A stretch of DNA of 33,382 nt from Multifurca ochricompacta (Eukaryota > Basidiomycota > Agaricomycetes > Russulales > Russulaceae), in NCBI GenBank assembly GCA_022496185.1, contig WTXG01000346.1:1-33382 (forward strand), written 5' to 3'. Below, one piece after another: positions 18,083 to 28,861 of this stretch. The first letter of the stretch is position 1. Each line of letters opens with the position of its first letter. The position numbers and the translations under genes were made by a program. The notes beneath the pieces are model-generated. The model was not told where the DNA came from. It saw nothing but the letters and a program-made list of their open reading frames with translations, and ran no database searches.

Positions 18083-19320
18083 CTAGAAACGATTCGTACC
18101 GTCATCATCCTGTACCAACTCCAGGTAATCGTCGGCTACATTACGATCGTCCATGGTGTAATTCTCTTTGTCATCATCCTGGGGGCATCTGTGCGTACGG
18201 AGGAATCCATAGGGGCCCCGCTGCCTGCACAAGTGGCACACGTCATGGATGGGGCAGTCCAACTCCCGGTGTCCTGAATTGTGACGCAGGCACTTGCCAC
18301 ACCACCCGGACGGGTTGCTGATGGTCGGGGCGACTCCTACTCGGCGGAAGATACAGAACCTGCTCCAATGCAGATTGCTACGACAGTGCCGGCACCACTT
18401 GCGATTGAGGGGGCAGTTCCAGCTAATGTGGTACTTACTGTCGCACCTCCAGCATGTCTCCCCCGAGGATTCTCGTGCATGCGCGGCATTTCAAATCGGT
18501 TTGGCAGCAGCACCGGGGCAGCCCCTAGCGATCGCGGTGGGAGAGGTCGGGCATAAGTGTCGGCGTACCTCTCAGCAATCGTTTGGTATGCGTCCCCCTT
18601 CTCCAACCTCTTCCGGATCTCCACTAACTCCTGCTCAATTTGGAACATCCCGTTGGTCAACTGGGCCATCATCTTGGCATGTTCTTTATACTGTCGGTTG
18701 AGTGTGTTGCGCAAGGTTAGGTTCTTCCGCAGCCTCATTACCTCGGCTTTGAGGCGCGGAAGTCGCATGTCACTCATTACTTCATCGATAGCGAAGGCCC
18801 TGGGATCTTCAGCAGCCAAGTGCCCCAATTGTTCGTCGGTCATTGTGTGATGCAGGCGACCGGTGTACCTTTCCTCCAGATAGACCGGAGCTCCATAGAC
18901 GGGGCCGTCCTTCTTCATACACCCGGCGACATCCATTCCTCCATTAGTGTAGAAGATGTACTTAGCGGTTTTAACGGTCCCATCGCCCATGGTGATCTCC
19001 AGTGGGTAGTACGTGGAGGAGTTGGGGTTGTTGGTGAAAAAGGGGAACTCGGGGGCTTCATCATCCGACTCCATACCTACAAGGTCGTTCGGGTGTGGTT
19101 CCTCGCTGTGCTCGAAGTCTTCATTGGGGTTGGGGGATTGATTCTTGACTCGAGCTTCGGTGGCTTCGTAATCAATGGGGGAAGAGGGACGTGTGGAGGG
19201 ATGGGCAGAGGGAAAGTTCTCGACAGTGATGATGGGAGAGGTGAAGGCATCGACGGCGGCGTTGGCAGCGACAAAAGACATGATAGATTCGATAGTGGTA
19301 GGACGTTGCTGGGGAAGCAT
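18083..19320 (-). pseudogene. Gyp-1b ORF3, frameshifted before the zinc knuckles
   Basis: Identical in plan to Gyp-1a ORF3 through MHENPRG. There a run of six G in Gyp-1a is five G here (near 18470). The shifted frame ends at 18337 after 327 residues and loses all four Cys/His motifs. The downstream sequence still encodes them in the other frame up to the TAG at 18083-18085. A programmed shift is unlikely because the Gyp-3 ORF3 has no G run at this place. A one-base homopolymer error in the assembly is a real alternative. Confidence 0.85.
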
Positions 19321-19356
19321 GTACTAGGGATTTTACTTGGGGTGTGGGTCATCCTT

Positions 19357-22300
19357 TTAACTATTCTTGGGCGCCTCAGGATGTCGGGCGTGGAACTCCG
19401 AGATAAGGACCGGGGCAAAGATATCCCCTGCTGGCTCCCACGAGCTGTCAGAGTCTGGGAATCCCTTCCACTTGACTAGGTAATGCAACTTGCGCCCTCG
19501 GCCTTTACGTGAGGAGTCTAGAATTCGCTCCACTTCCCACTCCGCTTCTCCATCGATCAGTTCAGGAGGGGGTCTCGGGAAGTTTTCCCCATGTAGGGAT
19601 GTTTCTTTGTAAGGCGTCAGAAGTCTAGCATGGAAGACCGGATGAATCCTCCATGTGGGCGGAAGTTTGAGTTCATATGACACGTCTGACAGCTTCCTTG
19701 TTATCTCGAAGGGCCCGTGACGGCGGGGGGCTAACTTTGCCGTGGGGTGTGACGTATGGATGTTCTTTCCTTCTAGCCAGACGAGGTCATTGGTCCGATA
19801 AGGCGTAAACTTCGATGGTCTTTCGGATAAGGTTCTTTGCGCCTTGAGCAGGTTCTCATTGGCCGATTTCCGGATCTCTTCCCACTGGCTGATATGCTGC
19901 GCAGCAGATGGGACGTTTGTGGGTTTCTTAGTCCAGTTAGTCCGTGGCATCCATCCCATGATAAGTGAGAAGGGAGGGGTTTTAGTGGTCCCGTTAGGCC
20001 ATGAGTTGTGTGCAAACTCCGCCATTGCCAACCAGTCGGCCCAGTCGTCCTGTCGTCCATTGCACCAGAACCGAAGGTATTGTTCTAGCCACTGGTTTGT
20101 CCTTTCTGATTGTCCATCCGTCTGTGGGTGATAGGCAGTCGAGATGTTTTGGGTGATGTCCAGGGTCTTACAAAGCGCTCTGGCGAATGCGGAGGTGAAG
20201 CGCGGGTCCCGGTCAGAGATGATCTTTTCTGGGAGGCCGTAGTGTCTATAGACATGATCCAGGTAAAGCTTGGCTACCCCTTCCGCTGTGACGGACTCAT
20301 TACAGGGTATGAACAGTGCCGCTTTAGAGCAATCATGGTCGGTGATGGTCAAGACGGAGTCAAATCCTCTGGAGACGGGGAGTTTGACTATGAAGTCCAT
20401 TGCGATGGTCTGGAATGGGAGTGAGGCTGTTGGCGTGATTGGGAATAGTGCTGGTGGGTGCGGGTGCGTGTTTACTTTGTTGGCTTGGCAGTCCGCACAT
20501 CCCTTCACATAATCTTCCACATCCTTCTTCATGTTTGGCCACCAGTAGTCTCGTTTGGCCAAAGCATACGTGTTAGCAATGCCAGGGTGTCCCGCAGAAG
20601 GGAGGTCATGGTGAAAATGGATCACCCCCCTCTTAATGTTGTCGCCACCGGTGACAACGAGTCGATCCCCGTCCTTCCACCAAAGGCCATCAATCTTCTT
20701 TAGATTATGTGCGTCTGCCCACGACTTGCATAATTGCTGGTTCATATTTTGTGACACTTGAGCCCATAAATCCATGTCATGGAGGCTCACGACGGCGGTT
20801 TTTGCGAACACCTCTTCAGGTAGGACTGTGACATCATTATTGTCTTCTTCGCCACTGTTCAAGTCAGGTCGTCGTGACAGGGCATCCGCGCGTGCATTGC
20901 GACTCCCTGCAATGTGTTTTAACATGAAGTTGTATTCTTCTAACTCTAGGACTTCACGGGCAACCCGTCGACTAATCTTGTGGGGCTCTTTCCAGTACAA
21001 TAGGTTGGAGTGGTCAGTATGAATGATGGTTTTGTGGGGAGTTCCTGCTAGGTATGGTCGCCAATGTCGTAACGCTTTTACAATAGCGAGCAGTTCTCTA
21101 TCCCAAATGTCGTAGTTTCGTTCTGCCGGTGAGAATGTTTCCGAATAAAAGGCAACCGGGTGAAGTAGGCCGGTCGTGTCCCGTTGATTCAGTACCGCTC
21201 CATTTGCAAAGTGGGACGCATCAACTTCAAGTTCGAAGGGCTTCTCGAGATCCGGCTGCAGAAGAACTGGCTCTGAGCCCACGATATCTCGGATCTGTTC
21301 AAAGGCTCGTTGCTGTTCAGCTCCCCAGTGCCAGGGTACATCCTTCTTCAGTAGCCCATTCAACGGTTGGGCAATTCCGGAGAATCCCCGTACAAACCGT
21401 CGGTAGAAATTGCAGAATCCAATGAAGGATCGCACATCCTTGATACACGTCGGTATGGGCCACTCCCGGATCCCTTGCACTTTTACTGGGTCCATGCGGA
21501 CACATCCTCCTTCCAGGATGACCCCTAGGTATTCCACACTTCGTTGTTCAAACGAGCACTTGGCTGGTTTGAGATATAGATCGTGTTCGTGTAGAATTCC
21601 CAATACCTGGTGGACTCGTTCTCGATGATGAGCCAAATCGTCCGTCGTCGCCACAAGGATGTCATCCATGTATACCACTACTTCACCTGTGAGGATGAGG
21701 TCGCGGAAAATGTGGTTCATCATAGATTGAAAAGTGGCAGGCGAGTTGGTAAGGCCGAAGAACATGACATTTGGCTCGAAGAGTCCCTGGTTGGTTTTGA
21801 ACGCGGCTTTACATTGATCTCCTTCCTTAATTCTGATGTTGTTGTACCCCCATCGGACGTCCATCTTGGAGAAGAGGGATTTGTCCCGCATGGTATCGAT
21901 GAGTTCAGAGATAAGAGGAAGGGGGTAAGCATTCTTTATGGTATGAGCGTTTATTCGTCGGTAATCCTGGACTGGTCGGAGTTTACCATCCTTCTTCTTG
22001 ATGAAGAAGAAGGGCGATGCATATGGTGATTTGGATGGACGGATGTAGCCTTTTGCGAGGTGCTCTTCGAGGAATGCTGTGAGGGCGGTCTGCTCCTTTG
22101 GGGATAATGGGTAGATCTTGCAGTCGATGGCAGATGGGGTGTCAGGTGTAAATTCGATAGCATGATCCCAAGGTCGCGTAGGTGGGAAACGTTGCGATTC
22201 CTCTTCCGAGAACACCTTCCAGTGCTGGTGATATACTGTCGGCACTACTTCTTCAAAGGTCTTCTCAGTATGCCCCTCCACTGCCTTCTGAGCAAGTTCC

Positions 22301-22824
22301 GATGCCTTGGTAGCATAACAGCGACCTTCGTCCCTTTCTACCGTCTTCGCATGTCTGATGGCATAATCGTATCCCAAGGACGTGATGAGAACAGGGTAAC
22401 ACTCCTTGTCCATGGTTGCATCGCTCCAATTGATTTTTGGTTCAAACGCAGCCAACCACGGATACCCTAGGATCAGATCTTCACTCCCTAGATTGGTGAC
22501 AAGGAATCGAATTGCTTTTGTTCTTTCTCCTACTTGGACGTTGAGGTCGGTATAATGAGTGATTTTCCCGGCTCTGTTGGCCGTCCCATCTATATTCCAA
22601 ATATTCTTTTCTTGGGGAAGTTCCAGCATCCCCAACCCCATAGTCCTTGCCATCCGCGGACTGATGAAGTTATCAGTGGCTCCTGAATCTATCAGGATAT
22701 CTCGGTCGGCCGTCCTCTGCGTAGTCTCGAAATGTACTGGTATTTTCAGTGATTTGAAGCGACTAGTGTACACAGAGGTTACATGTAATGCTCGTGCCCA
22801 GGCCGATGGGGTAGAGCCAATCAA
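19357..22824 (-). CDS. Gyp-1b pol polyprotein (protease-RT-RNase H-integrase-chromodomain), intact
   Basis: 1155 codons, entered at TTG 22824 by a -1 shift from gag, not by its own AUG. Domains in order: aspartic protease, DSG at 46-48; reverse transcriptase with [38 protein letters not shown] and YMDD at 385-388; RNase H with EVDASHF, HTDHSNLLYW and NARADALSR; integrase zinc module HFHHDLPSAGH...CADC; catalytic Asp 810, Asp 871 and Glu 907 (35 residues between the last two); the LAPRRHGPFEI module; chromodomain about 1095-1150 ending in a helix before HPEAPKNS. All catalytic residues are present. The chromodomain probably steers insertion to heterochromatin, as known for chromoviruses, which fits the nesting seen here. 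Confidence 0.95.
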   Translation of the reverse strand: MIGSTPSAWARALHVTSVYTSRFKSLKIPVHFETTQRTADRDILIDSGATDNFISPRMARTMGLGMLELPQEKNIWNIDGTANRAGKITHYTDLNVQVGERTKAIRFLVTNLGSEDLILGYPWLAAFEPKINWSDATMDKECYPVLITSLGYDYAIRHAKTVERDEGRCYATKASELAQKAVEGHTEKTFEEVVPTVYHQHWKVFSEEESQRFPPTRPWDHAIEFTPDTPSAIDCKIYPLSPKEQTALTAFLEEHLAKGYIRPSKSPYASPFFFIKKKDGKLRPVQDYRRINAHTIKNAYPLPLISELIDTMRDKSLFSKMDVRWGYNNIRIKEGDQCKAAFKTNQGLFEPNVMFFGLTNSPATFQSMMNHIFRDLILTGEVVVYMDDILVATTDDLAHHRERVHQVLGILHEHDLYLKPAKCSFEQRSVEYLGVILEGGCVRMDPVKVQGIREWPIPTCIKDVRSFIGFCNFYRRFVRGFSGIAQPLNGLLKKDVPWHWGAEQQRAFEQIRDIVGSEPVLLQPDLEKPFELEVDASHFANGAVLNQRDTTGLLHPVAFYSETFSPAERNYDIWDRELLAIVKALRHWRPYLAGTPHKTIIHTDHSNLLYWKEPHKISRRVAREVLELEEYNFMLKHIAGSRNARADALSRRPDLNSGEEDNNDVTVLPEEVFAKTAVVSLHDMDLWAQVSQNMNQQLCKSWADAHNLKKIDGLWWKDGDRLVVTGGDNIKRGVIHFHHDLPSAGHPGIANTYALAKRDYWWPNMKKDVEDYVKGCADCQANKVNTHPHPPALFPITPTASLPFQTIAMDFIVKLPVSRGFDSVLTITDHDCSKAALFIPCNESVTAEGVAKLYLDHVYRHYGLPEKIISDRDPRFTSAFARALCKTLDITQNISTAYHPQTDGQSERTNQWLEQYLRFWCNGRQDDWADWLAMAEFAHNSWPNGTTKTPPFSLIMGWMPRTNWTKKPTNVPSAAQHISQWEEIRKSANENLLKAQRTLSERPSKFTPYRTNDLVWLEGKNIHTSHPTAKLAPRRHGPFEITRKLSDVSYELKLPPTWRIHPVFHARLLTPYKETSLHGENFPRPPPELIDGEAEWEVERILDSSRKGRGRKLHYLVKWKGFPDSDSSWEPAGDIFAPVLISEFHARHPEAPKNS

Positions 22825-22827
22825 AAA
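22821..22827 (-). promoter_or_regulatory. Gyp-1b gag-pol -1 frameshift site
   Basis: TTTTTGA on the minus strand, with gag reading TTT TGA and pol entering at TTG. Same motif and context as at 4895-4901 and 13047-13053. Confidence 0.6.
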
Positions 22828-24332
22828 TCCTTTTTGGCGAACGCTTTCTCTACCAAGATGGCTCGTACTTCCTCACTCTCCTTCATCATATTTGCCCATA
22901 TTTCTTGCGCCTTTTCTTCTTTTGTCGGCGTTTTCTTGTCAACGGTGGGTGGATTGTTACGGATAGGTGAGACCGTTGCTTCCGCCACTCGTGCCCCTTT
23001 CCTTGGGCATTCCCTCGATATGTGGCCCAATGCTTTGCAGCGAAAGCATCTCCCCTCCTTCATCAGCGTTTGTCTCTCGTCTTCAGTAAGCGCCACTCGC
23101 GCTCTGGTTCTATCAGCGGAGGTGTCCATCGCATTTGGATCCCTTTGAGAGGCGTGGGCGGGTTTAACTCCAAAGGCGGCCTTCCACTGGTCGCGGGTTT
23201 TTCCCTTCTTAGTGTCGACTCCGAAACGTGTTTGGAAGTCGAGATAATCTTGTTGCTGTCGTCTGGCAGCATCGACCCATGCATCCCAGTCCTGGGGGTG
23301 ATGGAACTGGATGATGTTTTTGACCAGCGGGTTGGGCAACCCCTGCGAGAAGAGGTCTAACGTAGCCTCTTCATCCGTGTCATACCCAGCCCTATTAGCC
23401 AGGCTTCTGAATTTCGCCACATAGGCATCCAACTCTCCCTTTTCCATTTTGAGGGACTTCAGCTCTCGGGCAGCCTTCTGCTTGGCTTGCCCGTCTGTGA
23501 ACGCATCCTTGAATCTCTGGGCAACCGTTTCCCAAAGACCTTCACTAGTGGTACGACGACCACTTTCGACTTCTTCGTTCAGCCACTCCAGCTGCTCCAT
23601 TGTCCAGTCATCTACTGCGTCTCCTCGTATCAAAGATAGGAAAAGATTGGCGCGTTGAAAGGGGTTGATAATCTGGGGAACATCGTGGTTGAAATTTTTG
23701 AATGTTGTGAATTCCAACATAAATTTCTTGCTCTGGGAGCGATCTCCAGTAAATGTCTGGGGCAGTACTCCCGACAGCCGTCCAGAGGGTGGGGGTATGT
23801 TTGGTGGCATCATTGCCGGCGGAGGCGGCGGGGGAGGAGGGACTGGGTCTGGGAGTTGAGCGGCGATGGTAGACATTTTTGATGGAGTGACGGTGCTGGT
23901 GGACTGTGTGGATCTCTGAGGAGTTGTCAAAGCAGGGGCTCTGATTGTGACAACTGCCGGTGCAACTGGGGTTGTAGTCGACGCTAATACCAGTGCTTCT
24001 TCGCTATGTTCTTCTACGTACTCTTCTGGTTCAGAGTCCGTAACAATGGCCGGGGGATTTTCTCTCCACGGTCCTAATCCAAATTCAGGTGGGGCGGGTC
24101 CTGTGGTGACCCAAGAGTGTCGGCTATCCGAATATCGGATCCGATACCAAACCCTTTTCTCGTCGTCGTATTCTACTGGTTGGTATCTTCCGTCGTGATA
24201 GACGTAGTATCCAAACTCGGATTCAAAGTCTTTCCAGGTGGCAGAGCCAAGTGTCCACTGTGGAAGATTATTCTCTTCTCGACGTTCGATGAGTTCTTCT
24301 TTAAACAAGGTCTGACTGCGGCTGGAAGCCAC
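22821..24332 (-). CDS. Gyp-1b gag, intact, non-AUG start
   Basis: 503 codons from GTG 24332 to TGA 22821-22823. It has the conserved N-terminal domain (WKDFESEFGYYVYHDGRY, EYDDEKRVWYRIRYS, SWVTTGPAPPEFG), a Thr/Ser-rich stretch and a proline run near residue 165. The capsid-like domain is at about 235-345 (DDWTMEQLEWLNE, RFKDAFTDGQAKQKA, LFSQGLPNPLVKNII) and the CCHC knuckle at 429-442. The frame is closed upstream by TAA in the LTR end and has no ATG before residue 152. Either GUG initiates, or the mature protein starts at MSTIAAQ, or an unseen splice supplies an AUG. Conservation of the first 100 residues in three families argues that they are translated. Confidence 0.92.
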   Translation of the reverse strand: MASSRSQTLFKEELIERREENNLPQWTLGSATWKDFESEFGYYVYHDGRYQPVEYDDEKRVWYRIRYSDSRHSWVTTGPAPPEFGLGPWRENPPAIVTDSEPEEYVEEHSEEALVLASTTTPVAPAVVTIRAPALTTPQRSTQSTSTVTPSKMSTIAAQLPDPVPPPPPPPPAMMPPNIPPPSGRLSGVLPQTFTGDRSQSKKFMLEFTTFKNFNHDVPQIINPFQRANLFLSLIRGDAVDDWTMEQLEWLNEEVESGRRTTSEGLWETVAQRFKDAFTDGQAKQKAARELKSLKMEKGELDAYVAKFRSLANRAGYDTDEEATLDLFSQGLPNPLVKNIIQFHHPQDWDAWVDAARRQQQDYLDFQTRFGVDTKKGKTRDQWKAAFGVKPAHASQRDPNAMDTSADRTRARVALTEDERQTLMKEGRCFRCKALGHISRECPRKGARVAEATVSPIRNNPPTVDKKTPTKEEKAQEIWANMMKESEEVRAILVEKAFAKKDF

Positions 24333-24338
24333 GATGAG

Positions 24339-24349
24339 AGACTTGACTT
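24339..24349 (-). other. Gyp-1b primer-binding site (self-primed type)
   Basis: Minus strand AAGTCAAGTCT, two bases after the 5' LTR. It is an exact complement of the presumed RNA 5' end AGACTTGACTT (minus strand of 24575-24585). Confidence 0.75.
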
Positions 24350-24351
24350 GA

Positions 24352-24936
24352 TGTTACGTCCGATGCAGGACATTCCACACGACTTGTGTGACAGCGTAAT
24401 TCGTAGAGTCAGATAAGAAACCAATGGGGCTTCTTGGAGTGTAAGAGGGACGAGTCAAAGTCAAAGGGACGCTTCCCTAAGACGATGTTGAGCGGAGAAG
24501 TGCCAGAAGCACTTGAGACAACTGAGTCGAAGATCAAAGGGGATGTCCAGAAGACAGGCACCGATGTATTCAATAAGTCAAGTCTGAGGTCTACAGGGTA
24601 GCTACAGCGGACTTATATATGTAACTCAGTCGGGCGTCTACGAGATAAGAGTACAGAGTCAGGTGGGCCCAAATATACGAAAGCAGAGGGCGTAAAGCCT
24701 AGCTTCTGATAGGGTACTAAGTAAGTGTCCGATCTTAAGATAAGGAGATAAGAAGATAACGAGGGCAAGCATAAGTAAACAGTGCGTCAACGGATGTAAA
24801 CTGGGTCACGGGGATGGGAGCAGGGCACGTGAGGGGTCCCACGATGGAGACGTGATCGAGAAGTGTAAAGTAGGCGGCAAGGAGGGGTCATCGCTGGGCA
24901 GGAAAAAGAATACAGGCGAAGACGGGGTTCGTAACA
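24352..24936 (-). repeat. Gyp-1b 5' LTR with promoter
   Basis: 585 bp. TATATAAG is on the minus strand at 24612-24619, and the presumed RNA start at 24585 is 34 nt downstream. R-U5 carries the same three hairpins as Gyp-1a and no ATG. Confidence 0.93.
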
Positions 24937-24941
24937 TAGTG

Positions 24942-27347
24942 GGAGTGATGGGAAATGTCGCCGGGGGATGTGGGTGCGTATTTACTTTGTTAGCCTGGCA
25001 GTCTGCACATCCCTTCACGTAAGCTTCAACGTCCTTCTTCATGTTGGGCCACCAGTAGTCTCGTTTGGCAAGGGTGTAAGTGTTGGCAATGCCCGGGTGG
25101 CCAGCAGAGGGGAGATCGTGGTGAAAATGGATCACCCCCCTCTTAATGTTGTCGCCACTGGTGACAACAAGACGATCTCCGTCTTTCCACCAAAGACCAT
25201 TAAGTTTTTTCAGGTTATGCGCGTCAGCCCATGAACGGCAGAGTTCTGGGTTCATGTTTTGTGAGACTTGTGCCATAGGTCCATGTCATGAAGGCTGACT
25301 ATGGCTGTTTTGGCAAACACTTCTTCTGGGAGGACGGTTACATGGTCATTGTCGTCTTCCTCTGTGTGCATGTCTGGCCTTCGTGACAATGCGTCCGCTT
25401 GTGCATTCTGGCTTCCTGCAATATGCTTCAGGATAAAGTTGTATTCCTCGAGCTCTAAGACCTCTCGTGCTACGTGTCGACTAATTTTATGGGGTTCCTT
25501 CCAGTATAACAGGTTAGAGTGATCCGTATAGATGACAGTTTTATGGGGGTTCCTGCAAGGTACGGCCGCCAATGTTGTAATGCTTGACTATGGCGAGGAG
25601 TTCCCGATCCCAAATGTCATAATTTCGTTCAGTGGACGAGAAGGTTTCCAAGTAGTATGCCACTGGGTGAAGTGCTTGCAAGCCGTCTCTTTGATATAGT
25701 ACGGCCCCATTCGCGAAATGGGAGGCGTCCACTTCTAACTCGAAGGGACGGCTCAGGTCGGGTTGGATAAGTACTGGTTCTGAGCCAACTAGATCTCTAA
25801 TCCATTCAAATGCCTGTTGCTGTTCGGCACTCCAATGCCAGGGCACATCCTTTTTCAGGAGGTCATTCAAGGGCCGTGCTATGCCCGAGAATCCTTTGAC
25901 AAAGCGCTGGTAAAAGTTACAAATCCAATAAAGGATTGGACGTCCTTGATGCAAGTTGGTGTCGGCCATTCCCGAATTCCCTGCACCTTGACAGGGTCCA
26001 TGCGCACTTGTCCTCCCTCCAGAATTACTCCTAGGTACTCGACGCTGTGCTGTTCAAAGGAACATTTTGCAGGCTTGAGGTACAAATCATGCTCATGCAA
26101 TATGTCCAGCACCTGATGCACTCATTCTCGGTGGTGGTTTAAATCATTGGTGGTGGCAACCAGGATGTCGTCCATGTAGACTACCACTTCGCCGGTAAGG
26201 ATGAGATCCTGAAAGACGTGGTTCATCATGGATTGGAATGTCGCTGGCGAGTTCGTAAGTCCAAAGAACATGACGTTTGGTTCGAACAATCCTTGATTCG
26301 TTTTGAATGCCGCCTTGCATTGGTCACCCTCTTTGATTCTCACATTATTGTAACCCCAGTGTATGTCCATTTTCGAAAAGAGGGATTTATCCCGCATGGT
26401 GTCAATAAGTTCAGAAATGAGGGGTAAGGGATAGGCATTCTTCACAGTATATGTATTGATTTTCCGGTAGTCCTGGACTGGTCGTAGCTTGCCATCCTTC
26501 TTTTTGATAAAGAAGAAGGGTGAGGCATACTGCGACTTGGATGGGCAAATGTACCCCTTGGCTAAATGTTCTTCGAGAAACTCCATGAGTGCTACCTGTT
26601 CGGTCTGGGACAGAGGATAGACTTTGCAGTCTATGGCGGCTGGCGTGTCCGGGAGGAGGTCAATGGTGTGATCCCATGGTCGTTCTGGGGGAAAGCAATG
26701 TGATTCCTCTTCCAAGAATACTTTCCAGTGCCGCTGATAGGCACTCGGCACTACGTCTTGGTAGGTCTTCTCGGCTTGTCCCTGCATGGCCTTTTGGGCC
26801 AGTTCCGATGCTTTGGTGACGTAACATTGACCAGGGTCATCCCCTTCTTCTGTCTGTGTAGCCCTGACTACTGGATGCCTGATTGCATAATCATAGCCCA
26901 GCGACGTGATAATGGTTGGGTACGAGTCCCGATCCATGGTCGCATCGGCCCAGTTAATCTTGGGTTCGAAAGCTGCAAGCCAGGGATACCCCAAGATGAG
27001 ATCTTCATCTCCTAAGTCCGTAATCAAGAAGCAAATGACCTTCGTCATCTCCCCAACCTGGACTTTTAGGTCCGTGTAGTGAGTGATCCTTCCAGCGCGA
27101 TTGGCTGTTCCGTCGATATTCCAAATATTTTTGCCTGGGGAAGCACCAGTCTTCCCAAGCTCATTGTTTTGATTAGTCGTGGGTGAATGAAATTGTCTGT
27201 GGCTCCAGAGTCCACTAAGATATCTCGGTCGGCCGTCCTCTGTGTAGTCTCAAAATGAACTGGTATTTTTAACGACTTGAATCGACTAGCATACACAGAG
27301 GTGACATGGAGTGCTCTTGCCCAGGCCGATGGGTTCGAGCCTAACAA
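24942..27347 (-). pseudogene. Gyp-3 pol, protease to integrase zinc module (5' part), damaged
   Basis: Starts in the -1 frame after gag (LGSNPSAWARAL), protease DSGATDNF. A frameshift falls in LPQAK near 27130. A long open stretch 27048-26122 covers the end of protease and most of RT, including [27 protein letters not shown] and YMDD. It is ended by TGA at 26122-26124 where Gyp-1 has CGA. Further shifts lie near 25925 (after SFIGF), near 25590 (before the RNase H HTDH-like motif) and near 25276. The integrase zinc module (HFHHDLPSAGH, CADC) is at the end, and the gene breaks at FPITPT where Gyp-1b is inserted, continuing at 17466. Non-functional. Confidence 0.88.
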
Positions 27348-28842
27348 AAATCCTTTTTTGCAAACACCTTCTCTACCAAAATGGCGCGCACTTCCTCACT
27401 TTCTTTCATCATATTCGCCCATATATCCTGGGCTTTCTCCTCCTTTGACCTTTTGTCCATGGTTGGCGGGTTGTTCTGAGTGGGACTTTCTGGCGCAGCG
27501 GTTGCCATGGCGACACGCGCCCCCTTCTTGGGGCAGTCCCGGGACATATGCCCTAACGCTCTGCAGCGAAAGCATCGCCCTTCCTTCATTAATGTCTGCC
27601 GCTCATCTTCTGTGAGTGCTGCCCGGCTGGGCTCGATCCGCAGAGGTATCCATAGCGTTTGGATCCCGCTGGGTATGCTGGGCAGGTTTTACTCCGAAGG
27701 CGGCTTCCACTGGTCTCGGGTTTTCCCCTTCTTAGTGTCAACTCCAAACCGTGTTTGGAAGTCCAGATAATCTTGCTGCTGTCTCGGGCAGCATTGACCC
27801 AGGTATCCCAGTCGTGAGGATGATGGAACTGTATGATGTTTTTGACTAGTGGATTGGGTAGTCCTTGCGAGAAGAGGTCCAGTGTGGCCTCTTCATCCGT
27901 ATCGTAGCCGGCTCTATTGGCCAGGCTTCTGAACTTGGCTACATACGCGTCAAGTTCCCCTTTCTCCATTCTGAGGGATTTCAGCTCCCGCGCTGCCTTT
28001 TGTTTGGCCTGCCCGTCTGTGAAGGCATCTTTGAATCTTTCGGCTATGGTCTCCCAAAGACCTTCGCTTGTAGTTCATCACCCACCTTTCGACCTGCTCA
28101 TTCAGCCACTCCAACTGTTCCATAGTCCATCATCCACTGCATCCCCTCGAATCAGGGAAAGAAACAGATTGGCACGTTGGAATGGGTTGACAATCTGTGG
28201 GACATCGTGGTTGAAGTTTTGAACGTCGTGAACTCCAACATGAATTTTTGCTTTGAGAACGGTCCCCTGCGAATGTTTGGGGCAACACTCCTGACAAGCG
28301 TCCCGAAGGGGGGGAATGTTTGGAGGTGGTGCCACAGGGGCTGGTGGGGCGGGTCTGGAAGTTGGGCGGCAATGGTGGACATGATTGGTGGGATGGGGTG
28401 ATGGTATCTGTGGATCGTATCGATATCTGGGGAGTTGTCAAAGCAGGGGCTCTGATCGTGACAACTTCGGGTGCAACTGGAAACGTAGGCGCTGCTAATG
28501 CCGGTGCTTCTTCACTAAGTTCTTCTATGTACTCCTCTGGTTCGGAGTCCGTGACAATGGCCAGGGGATTTTCTCTCCAGGACCTAGTCCAAATTCAGGT
28601 GGGGCAGGTCCTGTAGTGACCCAAGAGTGTCAGCTGTCCGAGTATCAGATGCGATACCAAACTCTCTTTTCGTCGTCGTATTCTACCGGTTGGTATCTTC
28701 CATCGTAATAGACGTAGTATCCAAACTCGGATTCAAAGTCTTTCCAAGTGGCAGAGCCAAGTACTTGCTGTGAAAGATTATTCTCGTCTCTGCGCTCAAT
28801 GAGTTCTTCCCGGAAGAGGGTCTGACTGTGGCTGGAAGCCAC
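27341..28842 (-). pseudogene. Gyp-3 gag, damaged
   Basis: Starts GTG at 28842 (GTGGCTTCCAG as in Gyp-1). The first 65 codons are open (WKDFESEFGYYVYYDGRYQ) to a TGA at 28645-28647, where Gyp-1 has CGA. Several 1-nt losses between 27600 and 28340 break the capsid part. The knuckle CFRCRALGHMSRDC is in an open stretch 27589-27341. At the junction the usual TGA has become TGT followed by TAG. The first in-frame ATG before decay again corresponds to MSTIAAQ (28382). Confidence 0.85.
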
Positions 28843-28848
28843 TGTGAG

Positions 28849-28859
28849 AGACTCGACTT
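28849..28859 (-). other. Gyp-3 primer-binding site (self-primed type)
   Basis: Minus strand AAGTCGAGTCT is the exact complement of AGACTCGACTT in the Gyp-3 3' LTR. The 5' LTR now reads AGACTCAACTT, a CpG transition after insertion. Confidence 0.72.
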
Positions 28860-28861
28860 GA

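Larger units (their letters stand above)
17467..24936 (-). mobile_element. Gyp-1b: complete, nearly intact Ty3/gypsy chromovirus, 7470 bp
   Basis: 585-bp LTRs at 17467-18051 and 24352-24936 differ at two positions by eye (ACGTTCC/ACATTCC and AGCGGAG/AGCAGAG), both CpG transitions. It is inserted in the Gyp-3 integrase with duplication TAGTG. gag (503 codons) and pol (1155 codons) are open end to end. ORF3 has one single-base deletion. It is the best candidate here for recent activity and the reference for reading Gyp-1a. Confidence 0.96.

Noticed and set aside
18460..18485. Programmed frameshift at the G run in ORF3
   Set aside because: The Gyp-3 homologue has no G run and reads straight through, so a simple deletion or sequencing error is more likely.
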